A stretch of 13,972 bases of DNA from an uncultured bacterium (GTDB lineage Bacteria; Actinomycetota; Coriobacteriia; Coriobacteriales; Coriobacteriaceae): contig CAJMMA010000050.1 in the NCBI GenBank assembly GCA_905214435.1, positions 1 to 13,972 of the forward strand. Direction: 5' to 3'. Positions 1 through 8,565 of this stretch are shown here, piece after piece; the stretch's first letter is position 1, and each line of letters starts with the position of its first letter. A program made the position numbers and the translations under genes. The notes below the pieces were generated by a model. It saw only the letters and a list, made by a program, of their open reading frames with translations, ran no database searches and had not been told where the DNA came from.

Positions 1-2
1 AT

Positions 3-50
3 CCTGTGGGTCCTGTCGTGCGACTGAATAGTATTATTGAAGATGAATAA
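3..50 (+). CDS. Possible 3' end of an upstream gene (partial)
   Basis: One frame is open from the window edge to a TAA at 48-50 and would encode a tail ending in VRLNSIIEDE. The other two plus frames close sooner, at 25-27 and 29-31. If real, its stop lies 39 bases before the TTG of the next gene, a normal within-operon spacing, and the two could form a two-gene module. Fifteen codons are too few to identify a family, so this rests only on the open frame and its placement. Confidence 0.25.
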   Translation, partial: PVGPVVRLNSIIEDE

Positions 51-89
51 TAATAAGGGATACAGGTAATACAAAAAGGAGGTGCTCGG

Positions 90-653
90 TTGAATCTGAC
101 CTTTGAGGGATTCTTAAAAGGCTATTGCCGAGAGCTATCCGGACAGCAGTCGCTGAGTTTTAGAAAATTGGTTGAGCAGGCGACGACGGATGCGCCGCGC
201 GTGGCGGAGGCTCTGTTTTTGCTCGCTTTGGCGCAAGGAAAAGCCGAATACGTTCTGGGTTTATCCGAGGGCTCGTGGATGGAACGGGATTATCGAGACG
301 TTTTATCCTTGTACGGTCAAGCGGGTAGCATGGCGTCTCTATGCGCCAAAAGTGAGCTCCCTAATCGTTATGCCAACGTTTGGCGTGCGTATAGAGCGGT
401 GAAGGAAAAGCCGGCGGCCGATAGAAGGGTGAACGCCCTGATGAGAAAGAAAACGCTGGAAGCATTGGAGGAATCGGGTGTAACGCGCTATGGCCTCTGC
501 CGTGCTCTGCGCCTGAATAAAGGAAACGTATACGCATACTTGGCCGGCGATGACTCAAAGGTGAGCAGGAAAACGGCGCGCCGCATTATGGAATATGCGG
601 AGGAGAGGGGCGCCCAAGAAGGGGCCGGGCGCCCGGTGTGTGTGGCGGGGTAA
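90..653 (+). CDS. Small HTH-like protein of unknown function (TTG start)
   Basis: A 187-residue soluble protein with no signal peptide or membrane segment. The TTG at 90 is chosen because a very strong ribosome binding site (AAGGAGGTG, 76-84) sits five bases before it. The C-terminal part, about residues 120-172, reads like a lambda-repressor/XRE-type helix-turn-helix: a helix (LEALEESG), the VTRYGLCRALRLNKGNVYAY core, then a basic SRKTARRIMEYAEE helix. It is therefore probably a DNA-binding regulator or the antitoxin-like half of a pair. The N-terminal 110 residues (SFRKLVEQA..., ALFLLALAQGKAEYVLG) are mostly helical and not recognised. The gene is clearly more AT-rich and uses rarer codons (TTA, ATA, AGA) than everything to its right, which suggests acquisition. 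An AbiE-like or other toxin-antitoxin role is possible but not shown. Confidence 0.72.
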   Translation: MNLTFEGFLKGYCRELSGQQSLSFRKLVEQATTDAPRVAEALFLLALAQGKAEYVLGLSEGSWMERDYRDVLSLYGQAGSMASLCAKSELPNRYANVWRAYRAVKEKPAADRRVNALMRKKTLEALEESGVTRYGLCRALRLNKGNVYAYLAGDDSKVSRKTARRIMEYAEERGAQEGAGRPVCVAG

Positions 654-704
654 GATTGATCGCGGTTTTGATTGATGATCGATTGGGTTTGTTGGGCGGA
701 GTTT

Positions 705-2060
705 ATGTCTGCAATTGATATTGCACTTATTGTGATTGCTTTGGTGGCGGTGGGGGTCGCTGCGGCCTGTGCCCTGCAGCTCAAGGGCCTTCGTGCCGAG
801 TTGCGGGAGCGTGGCGACAGTAGCGCGGAAACGCTGGCAGCACTCGAGCAGGCCAACAACGCGCTCGATGCCCTGAACGTCGCGCTGGCCGAAACACGCC
901 GCACGGCCAATGCCATCGCGCAGCAGCAGACGACCGATGCGGCCGTGGAGCAGCAACGTTACCTGGCCATCGCACGCGAGTTCTCGCAAGCTGGTGACCG
1001 GATGGATGACCTGCGCCGTGAGACGGCCCAACAGCTCGGCGCCAATCGCGAGGGCATCGAGCATCGCCTGGACAAGGTGCGCGAGACGGTCGATGCTCAG
1101 CTGGGCGCCATCCGCAAAGACAACAACGTGCAGCTCGATCAGATGCGCGCGACGGTGGACGAGAAGCTCTCTCGCACGCTCAACGACCGTCTGTCTGCAT
1201 CGTTTAAGCAGGTGAGCGACCAGCTCGAGGCCGTGTACAAGGGCCTGGGCGACATGCAATCTATCGCCACTGGCGTGGGCGACCTTAAGCGCGTGCTGGG
1301 TAACGTCAAGGCGCGCGGCATTTTGGGCGAGGTGCAGCTGGGCGCGATCCTGGCGGATATCCTCACACCCGATCAGTATCTGGAAAACGTTGCCACCAAG
1401 CCCGGCGCCTCGGAGCGTGTTGAGTTTGCCGTCAAGCTGCCGGTAGACGAGGGCGACCCCGTACTGCTGCCGATTGACTCCAAATTCCCGGGCGACGCGT
1501 ACGAGCATCTGCTCGATGCCCAGGAGTCGGGCGACGCGGATGCCGTCGCCGCCGCGCGCAAGACGCTTGACGCTATGGTCAAGCGTGAGGCAAAGGACAT
1601 CTGCGAAAAGTATCTGAGCGTGCCCGTGACCACCAACTTTGGCATCATGTTCGTTCCGTTTGAGGGGCTGTACGCTGAGGTCGTCAGCCGCCCCGGGCTT
1701 ATCGAGACCCTGGGCCGCGACTATCATGTCAACGTTGCCGGCCCTAGCACCATGGCGGCCATTCTCAACAGCCTGCAGATGAGTTACCAAACGTTTAAGC
1801 TGCAAAAACGCACCGACGATGTACTGCGCGTGCTCTCCGCTGTCAAGGCCGAGCTGCCGCGCTATCAAAAGGCGCTGCGCCGCGCCCAGCAGCAGATCGA
1901 GACCGCGGGCAAAACGGTCGAGGGTATCATCACCACGCGCACCAACGTCATGGAGCGCAAGCTCAAGGACATCGACGCGCTGGAAGACGCCGGCCAAGCC
2001 GATGGGATCTTGGGACTCACGTCCGCGAGCCTTCTCGCGGACCAAGAAGACGAGGACTAA
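705..2060 (+). CDS. rmuC: RmuC-family DNA recombination protein
   Basis: A 451-residue RmuC homologue. E. coli RmuC limits inversions at short inverted repeats, and the family is predicted to have a restriction-endonuclease-like (PD-(D/E)XK) fold. Visible in order: an N-terminal membrane anchor (about residues 5-25), a long charged coiled coil (about 28-190), then the RmuC domain. The domain motifs are GNVKARGILGEVQL from residue 199, LPIDSKFP around D258/K260, FVPFEGLYAEVV, and GPSTMAAILNSLQMSYQTFKLQK. Start choice: ATG at 705 puts the anchor at the extreme N-terminus and has GGCGGAG just upstream, though the spacing is short. TTG at 672 or ATG at 675 would add 10-11 residues but lack a visible binding site. 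The gene is followed at once by its own terminator, so it is probably monocistronic. Confidence 0.9.
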   Translation: MSAIDIALIVIALVAVGVAAACALQLKGLRAELRERGDSSAETLAALEQANNALDALNVALAETRRTANAIAQQQTTDAAVEQQRYLAIAREFSQAGDRMDDLRRETAQQLGANREGIEHRLDKVRETVDAQLGAIRKDNNVQLDQMRATVDEKLSRTLNDRLSASFKQVSDQLEAVYKGLGDMQSIATGVGDLKRVLGNVKARGILGEVQLGAILADILTPDQYLENVATKPGASERVEFAVKLPVDEGDPVLLPIDSKFPGDAYEHLLDAQESGDADAVAAARKTLDAMVKREAKDICEKYLSVPVTTNFGIMFVPFEGLYAEVVSRPGLIETLGRDYHVNVAGPSTMAAILNSLQMSYQTFKLQKRTDDVLRVLSAVKAELPRYQKALRRAQQQIETAGKTVEGIITTRTNVMERKLKDIDALEDAGQADGILGLTSASLLADQEDED

Positions 2061-2071
2061 TTGCAACAAGA

Positions 2072-2112
2072 CGGTGGGGCACCGGCGCAAACGCGGGCGC
2101 CCCACCGGTTTT
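2072..2112 (+). terminator. Rho-independent terminator of rmuC
   Basis: Nine paired bases (CGGTGGGGC at 2072-2080 with GCCCCACCG at 2099-2107) are followed by GTTTT. It lies 11 bases after the rmuC stop and separates rmuC from the ABC transporter gene. Confidence 0.75.
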
Positions 2113-2122
2113 CGTATCGCAC

Positions 2123-2153
2123 TTGTCTGAAGCGTGCTCCAATGTGCAACAAT
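2123..2153 (+). promoter_or_regulatory. Putative promoter of the ABC transporter gene
   Basis: TTGTCT (2123-2128) and AACAAT (2148-2153) are separated by 19 bases, downstream of the rmuC terminator and 34 bases before the ABC transporter start. The -35 is reasonable, but the spacing is long and the -10 departs from TANNNT at its first base. Confidence 0.35.
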
Positions 2154-2187
2154 GGCGTTTCGCCCTATCAGACGCGAAAGGAAGCCC

Positions 2188-3990
2188 ATGTCTCAGAGAA
2201 GCACCAGCCCGCTCAAACGCTCCACCGTTCGCCGCACGCTTCAGCGTTTTTGGGACGTCACGCGCACACAGCCGCTGATTGTCTTTCTCTCGGTGTTCTC
2301 GTCGGCGGGCTACATCTTTTTGCTCACGTTTGCCAACACCTACGTGATGGCCCTTATCGTTGACCGCGTTCAGGCCGGCCCCGTGGCGGGTGACCAGGTG
2401 TTTGAGGTCTTTGGCCCCTATATCCTGGCGCTCGTACTCGTTAACCTGGTGGGTCAGATCCTCTCCAAGCTGCAGGACTACACCGTCTACAAGCTCGAGA
2501 TTGCGGGCAACTATCACCTGGCGCGTCTATGCTTCGACACGCTCTCCAACCAATCCATGACATTCCATGCCAGCCGCTTTGGCGGATCGCTTGTGAGCCA
2601 GACAAGCCGTTTTATGAGCGGCTACACGGGTCTGGTCGACGTGACGGTGTATTCGCTCATCCCCACCATCACCTCGGTCATCTGCACCGTGGCCGCACTC
2701 GCCCCGGTGGTGCCGACGTTTACCGTGATCCTGGTGTGCATCATGGTCGTCTACATTGCGTTTGTCTGGCTTATGTACAAGCGCATCATGCCGCTTTCGG
2801 CCGCGACGTCCGCCGCGCAAAACAAGCTCTCGGGCGTGCTGTCCGACGCGGTCACGAACATCCTGGCCGTCAAGACCTGCGGGCGCGAGGACTTTGAACG
2901 CGATCTGTTCGACGCCGCCGATCGTGCCGCGCGCGACGCCGAGACGGTCTCGATGCACGCCATGATGCAGCGCAACTTTACGACCTCGGGCCTTATCGTC
3001 ATCACCATGGCCGTGGTGAGTGTGTTTGTGGCGGGCGGCAACGCGTGGTTTGGCATCTCGGCCGGCTCGCTCGTCATGATCTTTACCTACACCTATAACC
3101 TCACCATGCGTCTGAACTACGTGAGTTCCATGATGCAGCGCATCAACCGCGCTTTGGGCGATGCGGCCGAGATGACGCGCGTGCTGGACGAGCCGCGTCT
3201 GGTGGCAGACGACGAGAACGCTCCCGAGCTTAAAGTGACCGAAGGTGCGATTGATTTTGAGCACCTGAGCTTTGCATATCGTGACGCCGCGGCGGGCGAG
3301 AACGTGTTCGACGACCTGACGCTTCACGTGGCGGCGGGCCAGCGCGTGGGCCTGGTGGGTAAATCGGGCTCGGGCAAGTCGACGCTTACCAAGCTGTTGC
3401 TGCGCTTGGACGATGTGCAGGGCGGCCGCGTGCTCGTGGACGGCCAGAACGTCTCGCGCTGTACGCAGCAGAGCCTTCGCCGCCAGGTTGCCTACGTGCC
3501 GCAGGAGGCGCTGCTGTTTCACCGCTCCATTCGCGAAAACATTGCCTACGGTCGTCCCAACGCCACTGATGAGCAGATTCGTGAGGCGGCGCGCCTGGCC
3601 AATGCCCTGGAGTTTATCGACCGCTTGCCCCGTGGCTTTGACACCATGGTGGGCGAGCGTGGCGTTAAGCTCTCGGGCGGCCAGCGTCAGCGTGTGGCTA
3701 TCGCCCGCGCCATCCTAACCGACGCGCCGATTCTGGTGCTCGATGAGGCGACCTCTGCCCTCGACAGCGAGTCCGAGGCGCTGGTGCAGGAGGCGCTCGA
3801 AAACCTGATGCGTGGACGTACCTCCATTGTGGTGGCGCACCGCCTGTCCACCGTGGCGGCGCTCGATCGCATTGTGGTGCTGGCGGATGGCGAGATCGTC
3901 GAGGACGGCACGCATGTGCAGCTCGTCGAGGCGGGCGGCGAGTACGCGAGCCTGTGGAGTCGTCAGACCGGCGCATTCTTGGAGGCGTAA
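2188..3990 (+). CDS. ABC-exporter half-transporter (fused membrane and ATPase domains)
   Basis: A 600-residue ABC protein with an N-terminal exporter-type transmembrane domain (about residues 30-320, with hydrophobic helices near 30-58, 72-92, 145-165, 168-188, 258-278 and 280-296). A C-terminal ATPase follows. All nucleotide-binding motifs are intact: Walker A GKSGSGKST (391-399), Q-loop Q439 in YVPQE, signature LSGGQ (495-499), Walker B ILVLDE with E520, D-loop SALD, and H-loop H551. ATG at 2188 is chosen over upstream in-frame codons because AAAGGAAG (2177-2184) precedes it. No second half-transporter gene is adjacent, so it probably works as a homodimer in the cytoplasmic membrane. The substrate cannot be told from sequence; drug, lipid or peptide export are all known for this family. 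Confidence 0.93.
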   Translation: MSQRSTSPLKRSTVRRTLQRFWDVTRTQPLIVFLSVFSSAGYIFLLTFANTYVMALIVDRVQAGPVAGDQVFEVFGPYILALVLVNLVGQILSKLQDYTVYKLEIAGNYHLARLCFDTLSNQSMTFHASRFGGSLVSQTSRFMSGYTGLVDVTVYSLIPTITSVICTVAALAPVVPTFTVILVCIMVVYIAFVWLMYKRIMPLSAATSAAQNKLSGVLSDAVTNILAVKTCGREDFERDLFDAADRAARDAETVSMHAMMQRNFTTSGLIVITMAVVSVFVAGGNAWFGISAGSLVMIFTYTYNLTMRLNYVSSMMQRINRALGDAAEMTRVLDEPRLVADDENAPELKVTEGAIDFEHLSFAYRDAAAGENVFDDLTLHVAAGQRVGLVGKSGSGKSTLTKLLLRLDDVQGGRVLVDGQNVSRCTQQSLRRQVAYVPQEALLFHRSIRENIAYGRPNATDEQIREAARLANALEFIDRLPRGFDTMVGERGVKLSGGQRQRVAIARAILTDAPILVLDEATSALDSESEALVQEALENLMRGRTSIVVAHRLSTVAALDRIVVLADGEIVEDGTHVQLVEAGGEYASLWSRQTGAFLEA

Positions 3991-4053
3991 GCGTCTCGGA
4001 CGTGGGACAATTGTGCCTATCAGTTTATTGTGCCGTTGAGCCGAGGAGTCGTT

Positions 4054-4719
4054 ATGCCACGCGAGACCAATGCCGCCAAGCGCGAGCGCGCCATCGAGGT
4101 GTGTGAGCGCCTCAACCGTCGCTATGGCCCGGTCGAGTGCTTTTTGGACCACGAGAATCCCTTCCGCCTGCTGATCGCGGTGCTGCTTTCGGCGCAAACG
4201 ACCGATGCGCAGGTCAACAAGGTGACGCCGCGGCTGTTTGCCCAGTGGCCCACGCCCGAGGCCATGGCCGGGGCGAGCGTGGCTGACGTGGCGGACACCA
4301 TCAGGTCACTCGGCTTCTACAAGAGCAAAGCCAAGCATGCCGTCGAGGCCGCGCAGATGATCGTCGCCGACTATGGCGGCGAGGTGCCGGCCGACATGAA
4401 GGAACTCGTGAAGCTGCCGGGCGTGGGACGCAAGACGGCGAACATCGTGCTCAACGTGGGGTATGGCATCGTGGAGGGCATTGCGGTGGACACGCACGTC
4501 AACCGCATTGCGCACCGCCTGATGCTGAGCCCCAAGACGCATGCCAAGGAGCCGCTCAAGACCGAGCAGGATCTGCTCAAGATTTTGCCGCGCGAGTATT
4601 GGGAGTCGGTCAACCACCAGTGGATCACCTTCGGTCGCGAGATCTGCGACGCCCGCAAACCCAAGTGTGACGAGTGTCCGCTGGCAGATTTGTGCCCCAG
4701 CGTGCGCGTAGCGGGGTAG
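4054..4719 (+). CDS. nth: Endonuclease III (base-excision repair DNA glycosylase/AP lyase)
   Basis: A 221-residue protein of normal length for the family. It removes oxidised pyrimidines from DNA and nicks at the abasic site. The helix-hairpin-helix reads LPGVGRKTANIVL (121-133) with catalytic Lys127. The catalytic Asp is D146 in AVDTHVNRI. The C-terminus carries the complete [4Fe-4S] ligand set C198-X6-C205-X2-C208-X5-C214. ATG at 4054 follows GAGGAG (4043-4048) by five bases. An in-frame GTG at 4030 would add eight residues but is less well supported. It lies 63 bases after the ABC gene on the same strand, with a GACAAT (4006-4011) that could be a -10. Placement before mfd gives two DNA-repair genes in a row. 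Confidence 0.96.
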   Translation: MPRETNAAKRERAIEVCERLNRRYGPVECFLDHENPFRLLIAVLLSAQTTDAQVNKVTPRLFAQWPTPEAMAGASVADVADTIRSLGFYKSKAKHAVEAAQMIVADYGGEVPADMKELVKLPGVGRKTANIVLNVGYGIVEGIAVDTHVNRIAHRLMLSPKTHAKEPLKTEQDLLKILPREYWESVNHQWITFGREICDARKPKCDECPLADLCPSVRVAG

Positions 4720-4767
4720 GGCGGAACGCATCTTCGTCTGGCGTTTTTTGCGGGGCTGGGTTTGCCC

Positions 4768-4798
4768 TTGAGCCGGAGTCCTCTCCATGCGCTACCAT
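4768..4798 (+). promoter_or_regulatory. Putative mfd promoter
   Basis: TTGAGC (4768-4773), 19 bases, then TACCAT (4793-4798), which fits the TANNNT -10 form. Transcription would start near 4805, giving a leader of about 70 bases that contains the hairpin at 4824-4846. A GACAAT at 4803-4808 is a competing -10 without a suitable -35. Confidence 0.4.
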
Positions 4799-4823
4799 GA
4801 CAGACAATGTATTTGACGTACGA

Positions 4824-4851
4824 CCCGCCGAGCTTGCCCCGGCGGGCTTTT
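4824..4851 (+). terminator. Terminator-like hairpin in the nth-mfd gap
   Basis: CCCGCCG (4824-4830) and CGGCGGG (4840-4846) form a perfect seven-pair GC stem with a nine-base loop, followed by CTTTT. It could end nth transcripts. However, it lies only 26 bases before the mfd ATG and downstream of the best mfd promoter candidate, so it may act as an attenuator or be a weak terminator. Confidence 0.55.
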
Positions 4852-4876
4852 GGCGTTGCGATGCCGGAGGAACAGC

Positions 4877-7800
4877 ATGCTCATTCACCGTATAGCCGCG
4901 CAGCTCTACACTGCCGAGGCGCTGCAGACCGTCGAGGCCGGACTCGATGCCGGCGAGGACGTGACGCTGGCCGTGTCGCAGTCGGGCCGCACGCTCATGG
5001 CGGCAGCTCAGTTTGCGCGCCGTCCGCGTCCCACGGTCTACATCGTGAGCGGCGAGGACGCGGCCGATCGCGCCGCGCGCAGCCTGGCCGCCTATGTGGG
5101 TCTGGCGCATGTGTGCCGCTTTCCCGAGCGCAAAGACTATCCATGGCGTGAGCAGGCGCCCGACGACGCCGAGGTGGCCCAACGCTGCGAGGCTTTAGGG
5201 CGCATCGTGCGCGGCGATAACTGCATCATGGTCGCCTCGGCCCGCGCGCTACTGCGTTGCGTGCCGCCGGTCGAGAGCCGCTATTGGGAGTCCACCACCT
5301 TTGCGGTGGGCGAGGAGATTCCCTTCGACGAGGTGCCGCAGCGCCTGGTGGGCATGGGCTACACCAATGCCGGCGCCGCCGACGCGCCCGGTCTGTTCCG
5401 CGTGCACGGCGACACCGTCGAGGTGTTTCCCGCACAGGAAAAGGCGCCCGTGCGCATTGAGTTTTTTGGCGACGAGATCGACCGCATCCGCCGCATGGTG
5501 AGCTCCACGGGCCAAACCATCGGCAACGAGGACAGCATCGAGATCTTCCCCTGCCGTGAGCTGGCGCTTACCGACGATGCCGTCCACAACATGCACGTGG
5601 CGCTCTATCGCGCCAGTCAGGACGACAGCAAACTGGCGGCGCTGCTCGAGATGGTGGATGCGCGTATCGTCACGCCCGAGCTCGACCGCTTTTTGCCGGT
5701 GATGTACGGCCAGACCGTAAGCCCGTTGGCGCACGTGAGCGGCAAGGCACTCGTGGTTCTGTCCGAGCCGCGCTCGCTGTTCGACGACTGCCTGCGTGCC
5801 TACGAGGATATCGAGGCCCGTGCCGGCGAGGCGGGGATTGACCGCCTGGACGGTCTGTACGTGCGCGCTCAACAGCTCGATTTTGGTGCCCAGCAGCGCC
5901 TGAACTACGTAAGCCTCATTCGTGCCGGCGGCGCGGTGACGGCCGAGCTCAAGATTGAGCAGCCTGCCATCGCAGGCTCGGACAACCGTTTTATGACGCG
6001 CATCCAGGAGGTCGTGGGCAAGCGCTATGCCTGCGTGTTTGCCATTCCCGACCGCGGCGCGCGTGAGTCGATGGAGCTCACCTTTGGCGACGAGGGCATT
6101 ACCTTTGAGGAATCGCTGACCGCGGCGCCCGAAAATGCCGGCGCTATCGGCGACCGCGTGCGCGTGGCAGCGGCGGATTCCGCCGACCGTGCCGCACGCC
6201 AGGAGGCCCACGCTTCCATTCGCGAGCGTAAGGCCGACGCACTCAACGCCCGCTCGCTCGAGGCGGGCGCGGCCCAGGCTGCCGCCGGTGCCGCCGTGCC
6301 CACCATCTCGCGCGGGCGCGTGACCTTTGTCGATGCCGCCCTGCCGCAGGGCGTGGTGGTGCCCGATGCCAACCTGGCCGTGTTCTCGATCGCCGACCTC
6401 AACGCCCGTATGGATGCCAACCGCGCGCGCAGCCGCCGCAAGGTGGACATTACGCAGATCACCTTCCCGTTTAAGCCGGGCGACTACGTGGTGCACGCCA
6501 CTCACGGCATCGCACTCTTTAGCGAGATTGCGCGTCAGGAAGTGGGCGGCAAAGAGCGCGACTACTTTTTGCTGGAATATGCCGACGGCGACAAGCTCTA
6601 CGTGCCGCTCGAGCAGGTCGACCGCATCACGCGCTATGTTGGCCCCGACGGCGACAAACCGCGCCTGACCAGGCTCAACACAGCCGACTGGACGCGCGCC
6701 ACCAACAAGGCGCGCAAGAACGCCAAAAAGCTGGCGTTTGACCTGGTCGACCTGTATACGCGCCGCTCATCAATCGCGGGTATCGCCTGCCCGCCTGACA
6801 CGCCCGAGCAGATCGAGATGGAGGAGAGCTTTCCTTACGACGAGACGCGCGACCAGCTGGAGGCCATCGCCGACATTAAGGCCGATATGGAGGCGCCCAA
6901 GCCCATGGACCGCCTGCTGTGCGGCGACGTGGGTTTTGGCAAGACCGAGGTTGCCCTGCGCGCGGCGTTTAAGTGCGTGGACTCCGGCCGCCAAGTCATG
7001 GTGCTCTGCCCCACGACCATTCTGGCCCAGCAGCACTACGAGACGTTCTTTGAGCGCTTTGCCCCGTTTGGCCTCGAGGTCGAAGTGCTCAGCCGCTTCC
7101 GCACCCCGGCGCAGCAAAAGCGCGCGCTCAAGGCGTTTGCCGAGGGCACGATCGACGTGCTCATCGGCACGCATCGTCTGCTTTCGGCCGACGTGAACCC
7201 CAAGAACCTGGGCCTGGTGATCATCGACGAGGAGCAGCGCTTTGGCGTGCAGCACAAGGAGCAGCTCAAGAACCTGCGCGAGCAGATTGACGTGCTCACG
7301 CTTTCGGCAACGCCTATTCCGCGAACCATGCAGATGGCCACGAGCGGCGTGCGCGACATGAGCCTGATCACGACGCCGCCGACTGGGCGTCGTCCCGTGA
7401 TCGTGCACGTGGGGGAGTACGACCCCGATGTGGTGAGCGCGGCGATTCGCCTGGAGGTGGGCCGCGGCGGTCAGGTGTATTACGTGTCCAACCGCGTCAA
7501 GACCATCGACGACGCCGTGGCGCGCGTGCACGAGGCCGCGCCCGAGGCGCGCGTGGGCGTGGCGCACGGCAAGATGAGCCCGCGCGAGGTCGAGGACGTG
7601 ATGATCGAGTTTGCGACCAAAAAGATCGACGTGCTCATCGCCACGACCATCGTGGAGAGCGGCATCGACAACGCGACCGCCAACACGCTGATCATCGAGG
7701 ATTCGCAGCGTCTGGGCCTGGCGCAGCTCTACCAGCTCAAGGGCCGTGTGGGCCGTTCTTCCACGCAGGCCTACGCGTACTTTATGTTCCCGGGCGAGCT

Positions 7801-8509
7801 ACCACTCACCGAGGAGGCGACAGCGCGCCTGACCGCACTTTCCGAGTTCCAGGACCTGGGCAGCGGCATGCGCATCGCCATGCGCGACCTGGAGATCCGT
7901 GGTGCCGGCTCGCTTATGGGCGCCGAGCAGCACGGCAACCTGTCGAGCGTGGGCTTTGACCTGTTTACGCAGATGCTGGGCCAGGCGGTAGCCGAGGCGC
8001 GCGGCGATGACGATGCCGGCGTGGAGGCGGCAAGCGTGGGCATTAACCTGCCGGCCGACTACTTCTTGTCCGAGGAGTACCTGCCGGCGGTGGATCAGCG
8101 CGTGCTCGTGTACCGCAGGCTCGCAGCGGCCGAGGACCTGGAGAGCATCGATGAGGTGCAGGAAGAGACCGAGGCCGCGCATGGCGAGCTGCCGTTGGCA
8201 GGACTCAACCTGTTCAATCGCGCACGAATCCGCATTCGCGGCGAGCGCCTGGGGCTCGAGAGCGTCACGCTCAGCGGCGGTCGCATCACGTTTTTGGGCG
8301 TCGACGTGCCCAAGAAGGTGGCCTTTGAGCTAAAGACCCGCTATGGCGCGGTGAGCTTCCCCAAGAGCCGCAAACTGTCGGTGCCCTACAAGGCGGGCGC
8401 CGGCGCGGGCAGCGGCCTGGGTCGCGGTCTCGACGCCAACGACGGTACCGGCCCCGTGGCCGCGGCACTCATGCTGTTGCAGCAGTTGGGTGCGAGCGAC
8501 GACGACTAA
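4877..8509 (+). CDS. mfd: Transcription-repair coupling factor Mfd
   Basis: A 1210-residue SF2 translocase. It removes RNA polymerase stalled at DNA damage and recruits UvrA for nucleotide-excision repair. N-terminal UvrB-like modules come first (for example RVHGDTVEVFPAQEKAPVRIEFFGDEIDRI). The RNA-polymerase-interacting CarD-like domain starts at FKPGDYVVHATHG (residue 532). The helicase core has Walker A GDVGFGKTE (683-691), DEEQ (784-787), the SAT motif TLSATPIPRTMQMA and GRVGRS (956-961). A TRCF C-terminal domain follows. ATG at 4877 is chosen because GGAGGAA lies just upstream; an in-frame codon at 4850 would overlap the hairpin. The protein is somewhat longer than E. coli Mfd (1148), partly through an alanine- and charge-rich segment at about residues 425-475. 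The TAA stop falls inside a short dispersed repeat. Confidence 0.97.
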   Translation: MLIHRIAAQLYTAEALQTVEAGLDAGEDVTLAVSQSGRTLMAAAQFARRPRPTVYIVSGEDAADRAARSLAAYVGLAHVCRFPERKDYPWREQAPDDAEVAQRCEALGRIVRGDNCIMVASARALLRCVPPVESRYWESTTFAVGEEIPFDEVPQRLVGMGYTNAGAADAPGLFRVHGDTVEVFPAQEKAPVRIEFFGDEIDRIRRMVSSTGQTIGNEDSIEIFPCRELALTDDAVHNMHVALYRASQDDSKLAALLEMVDARIVTPELDRFLPVMYGQTVSPLAHVSGKALVVLSEPRSLFDDCLRAYEDIEARAGEAGIDRLDGLYVRAQQLDFGAQQRLNYVSLIRAGGAVTAELKIEQPAIAGSDNRFMTRIQEVVGKRYACVFAIPDRGARESMELTFGDEGITFEESLTAAPENAGAIGDRVRVAAADSADRAARQEAHASIRERKADALNARSLEAGAAQAAAGAAVPTISRGRVTFVDAALPQGVVVPDANLAVFSIADLNARMDANRARSRRKVDITQITFPFKPGDYVVHATHGIALFSEIARQEVGGKERDYFLLEYADGDKLYVPLEQVDRITRYVGPDGDKPRLTRLNTADWTRATNKARKNAKKLAFDLVDLYTRRSSIAGIACPPDTPEQIEMEESFPYDETRDQLEAIADIKADMEAPKPMDRLLCGDVGFGKTEVALRAAFKCVDSGRQVMVLCPTTILAQQHYETFFERFAPFGLEVEVLSRFRTPAQQKRALKAFAEGTIDVLIGTHRLLSADVNPKNLGLVIIDEEQRFGVQHKEQLKNLREQIDVLTLSATPIPRTMQMATSGVRDMSLITTPPTGRRPVIVHVGEYDPDVVSAAIRLEVGRGGQVYYVSNRVKTIDDAVARVHEAAPEARVGVAHGKMSPREVEDVMIEFATKKIDVLIATTIVESGIDNATANTLIIEDSQRLGLAQLYQLKGRVGRSSTQAYAYFMFPGELPLTEEATARLTALSEFQDLGSGMRIAMRDLEIRGAGSLMGAEQHGNLSSVGFDLFTQMLGQAVAEARGDDDAGVEAASVGINLPADYFLSEEYLPAVDQRVLVYRRLAAAEDLESIDEVQEETEAAHGELPLAGLNLFNRARIRIRGERLGLESVTLSGGRITFLGVDVPKKVAFELKTRYGAVSFPKSRKLSVPYKAGAGAGSGLGRGLDANDGTGPVAAALMLLQQLGASDDD

Positions 8510-8546
8510 CGGGTCGACGCTGCAAACGCCCCATTTGGGCACTCTG
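8507..8546. repeat. Copy 1 of a 40-base dispersed intergenic element
   Basis: It begins with the mfd stop codon and aligns without gaps to 13656-13695 at 31 of 40 positions. The best-conserved part is TAACGGSTCGACGCTGC, followed nine bases later by CATTTGG and then TCTG. GCCC-CATTT-GGGC (8528-8540) can form a small hairpin. The remaining few bases of this gap hold only the ribosome binding site of the next gene. Confidence 0.55.
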
Positions 8547-8565
8547 GTTCCATCGAAAGGAAAGC

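Noticed and set aside
555..2189. Long open frame on the minus strand opposite rmuC (over 500 codons)
   Set aside because: It is the mirror of a GC-rich coding frame; rmuC has clear family motifs, and the antisense product has no recognisable domain.
2527..3522. 331-codon minus-strand frame opposite the ABC transporter
   Set aside because: Histidine- and arginine-rich low-information translation typical of antisense to a high-GC gene; the plus strand encodes intact ABC motifs.
5249..6505. 418-codon minus-strand frame opposite mfd
   Set aside because: Antisense shadow; the plus strand is continuous Mfd with no break.
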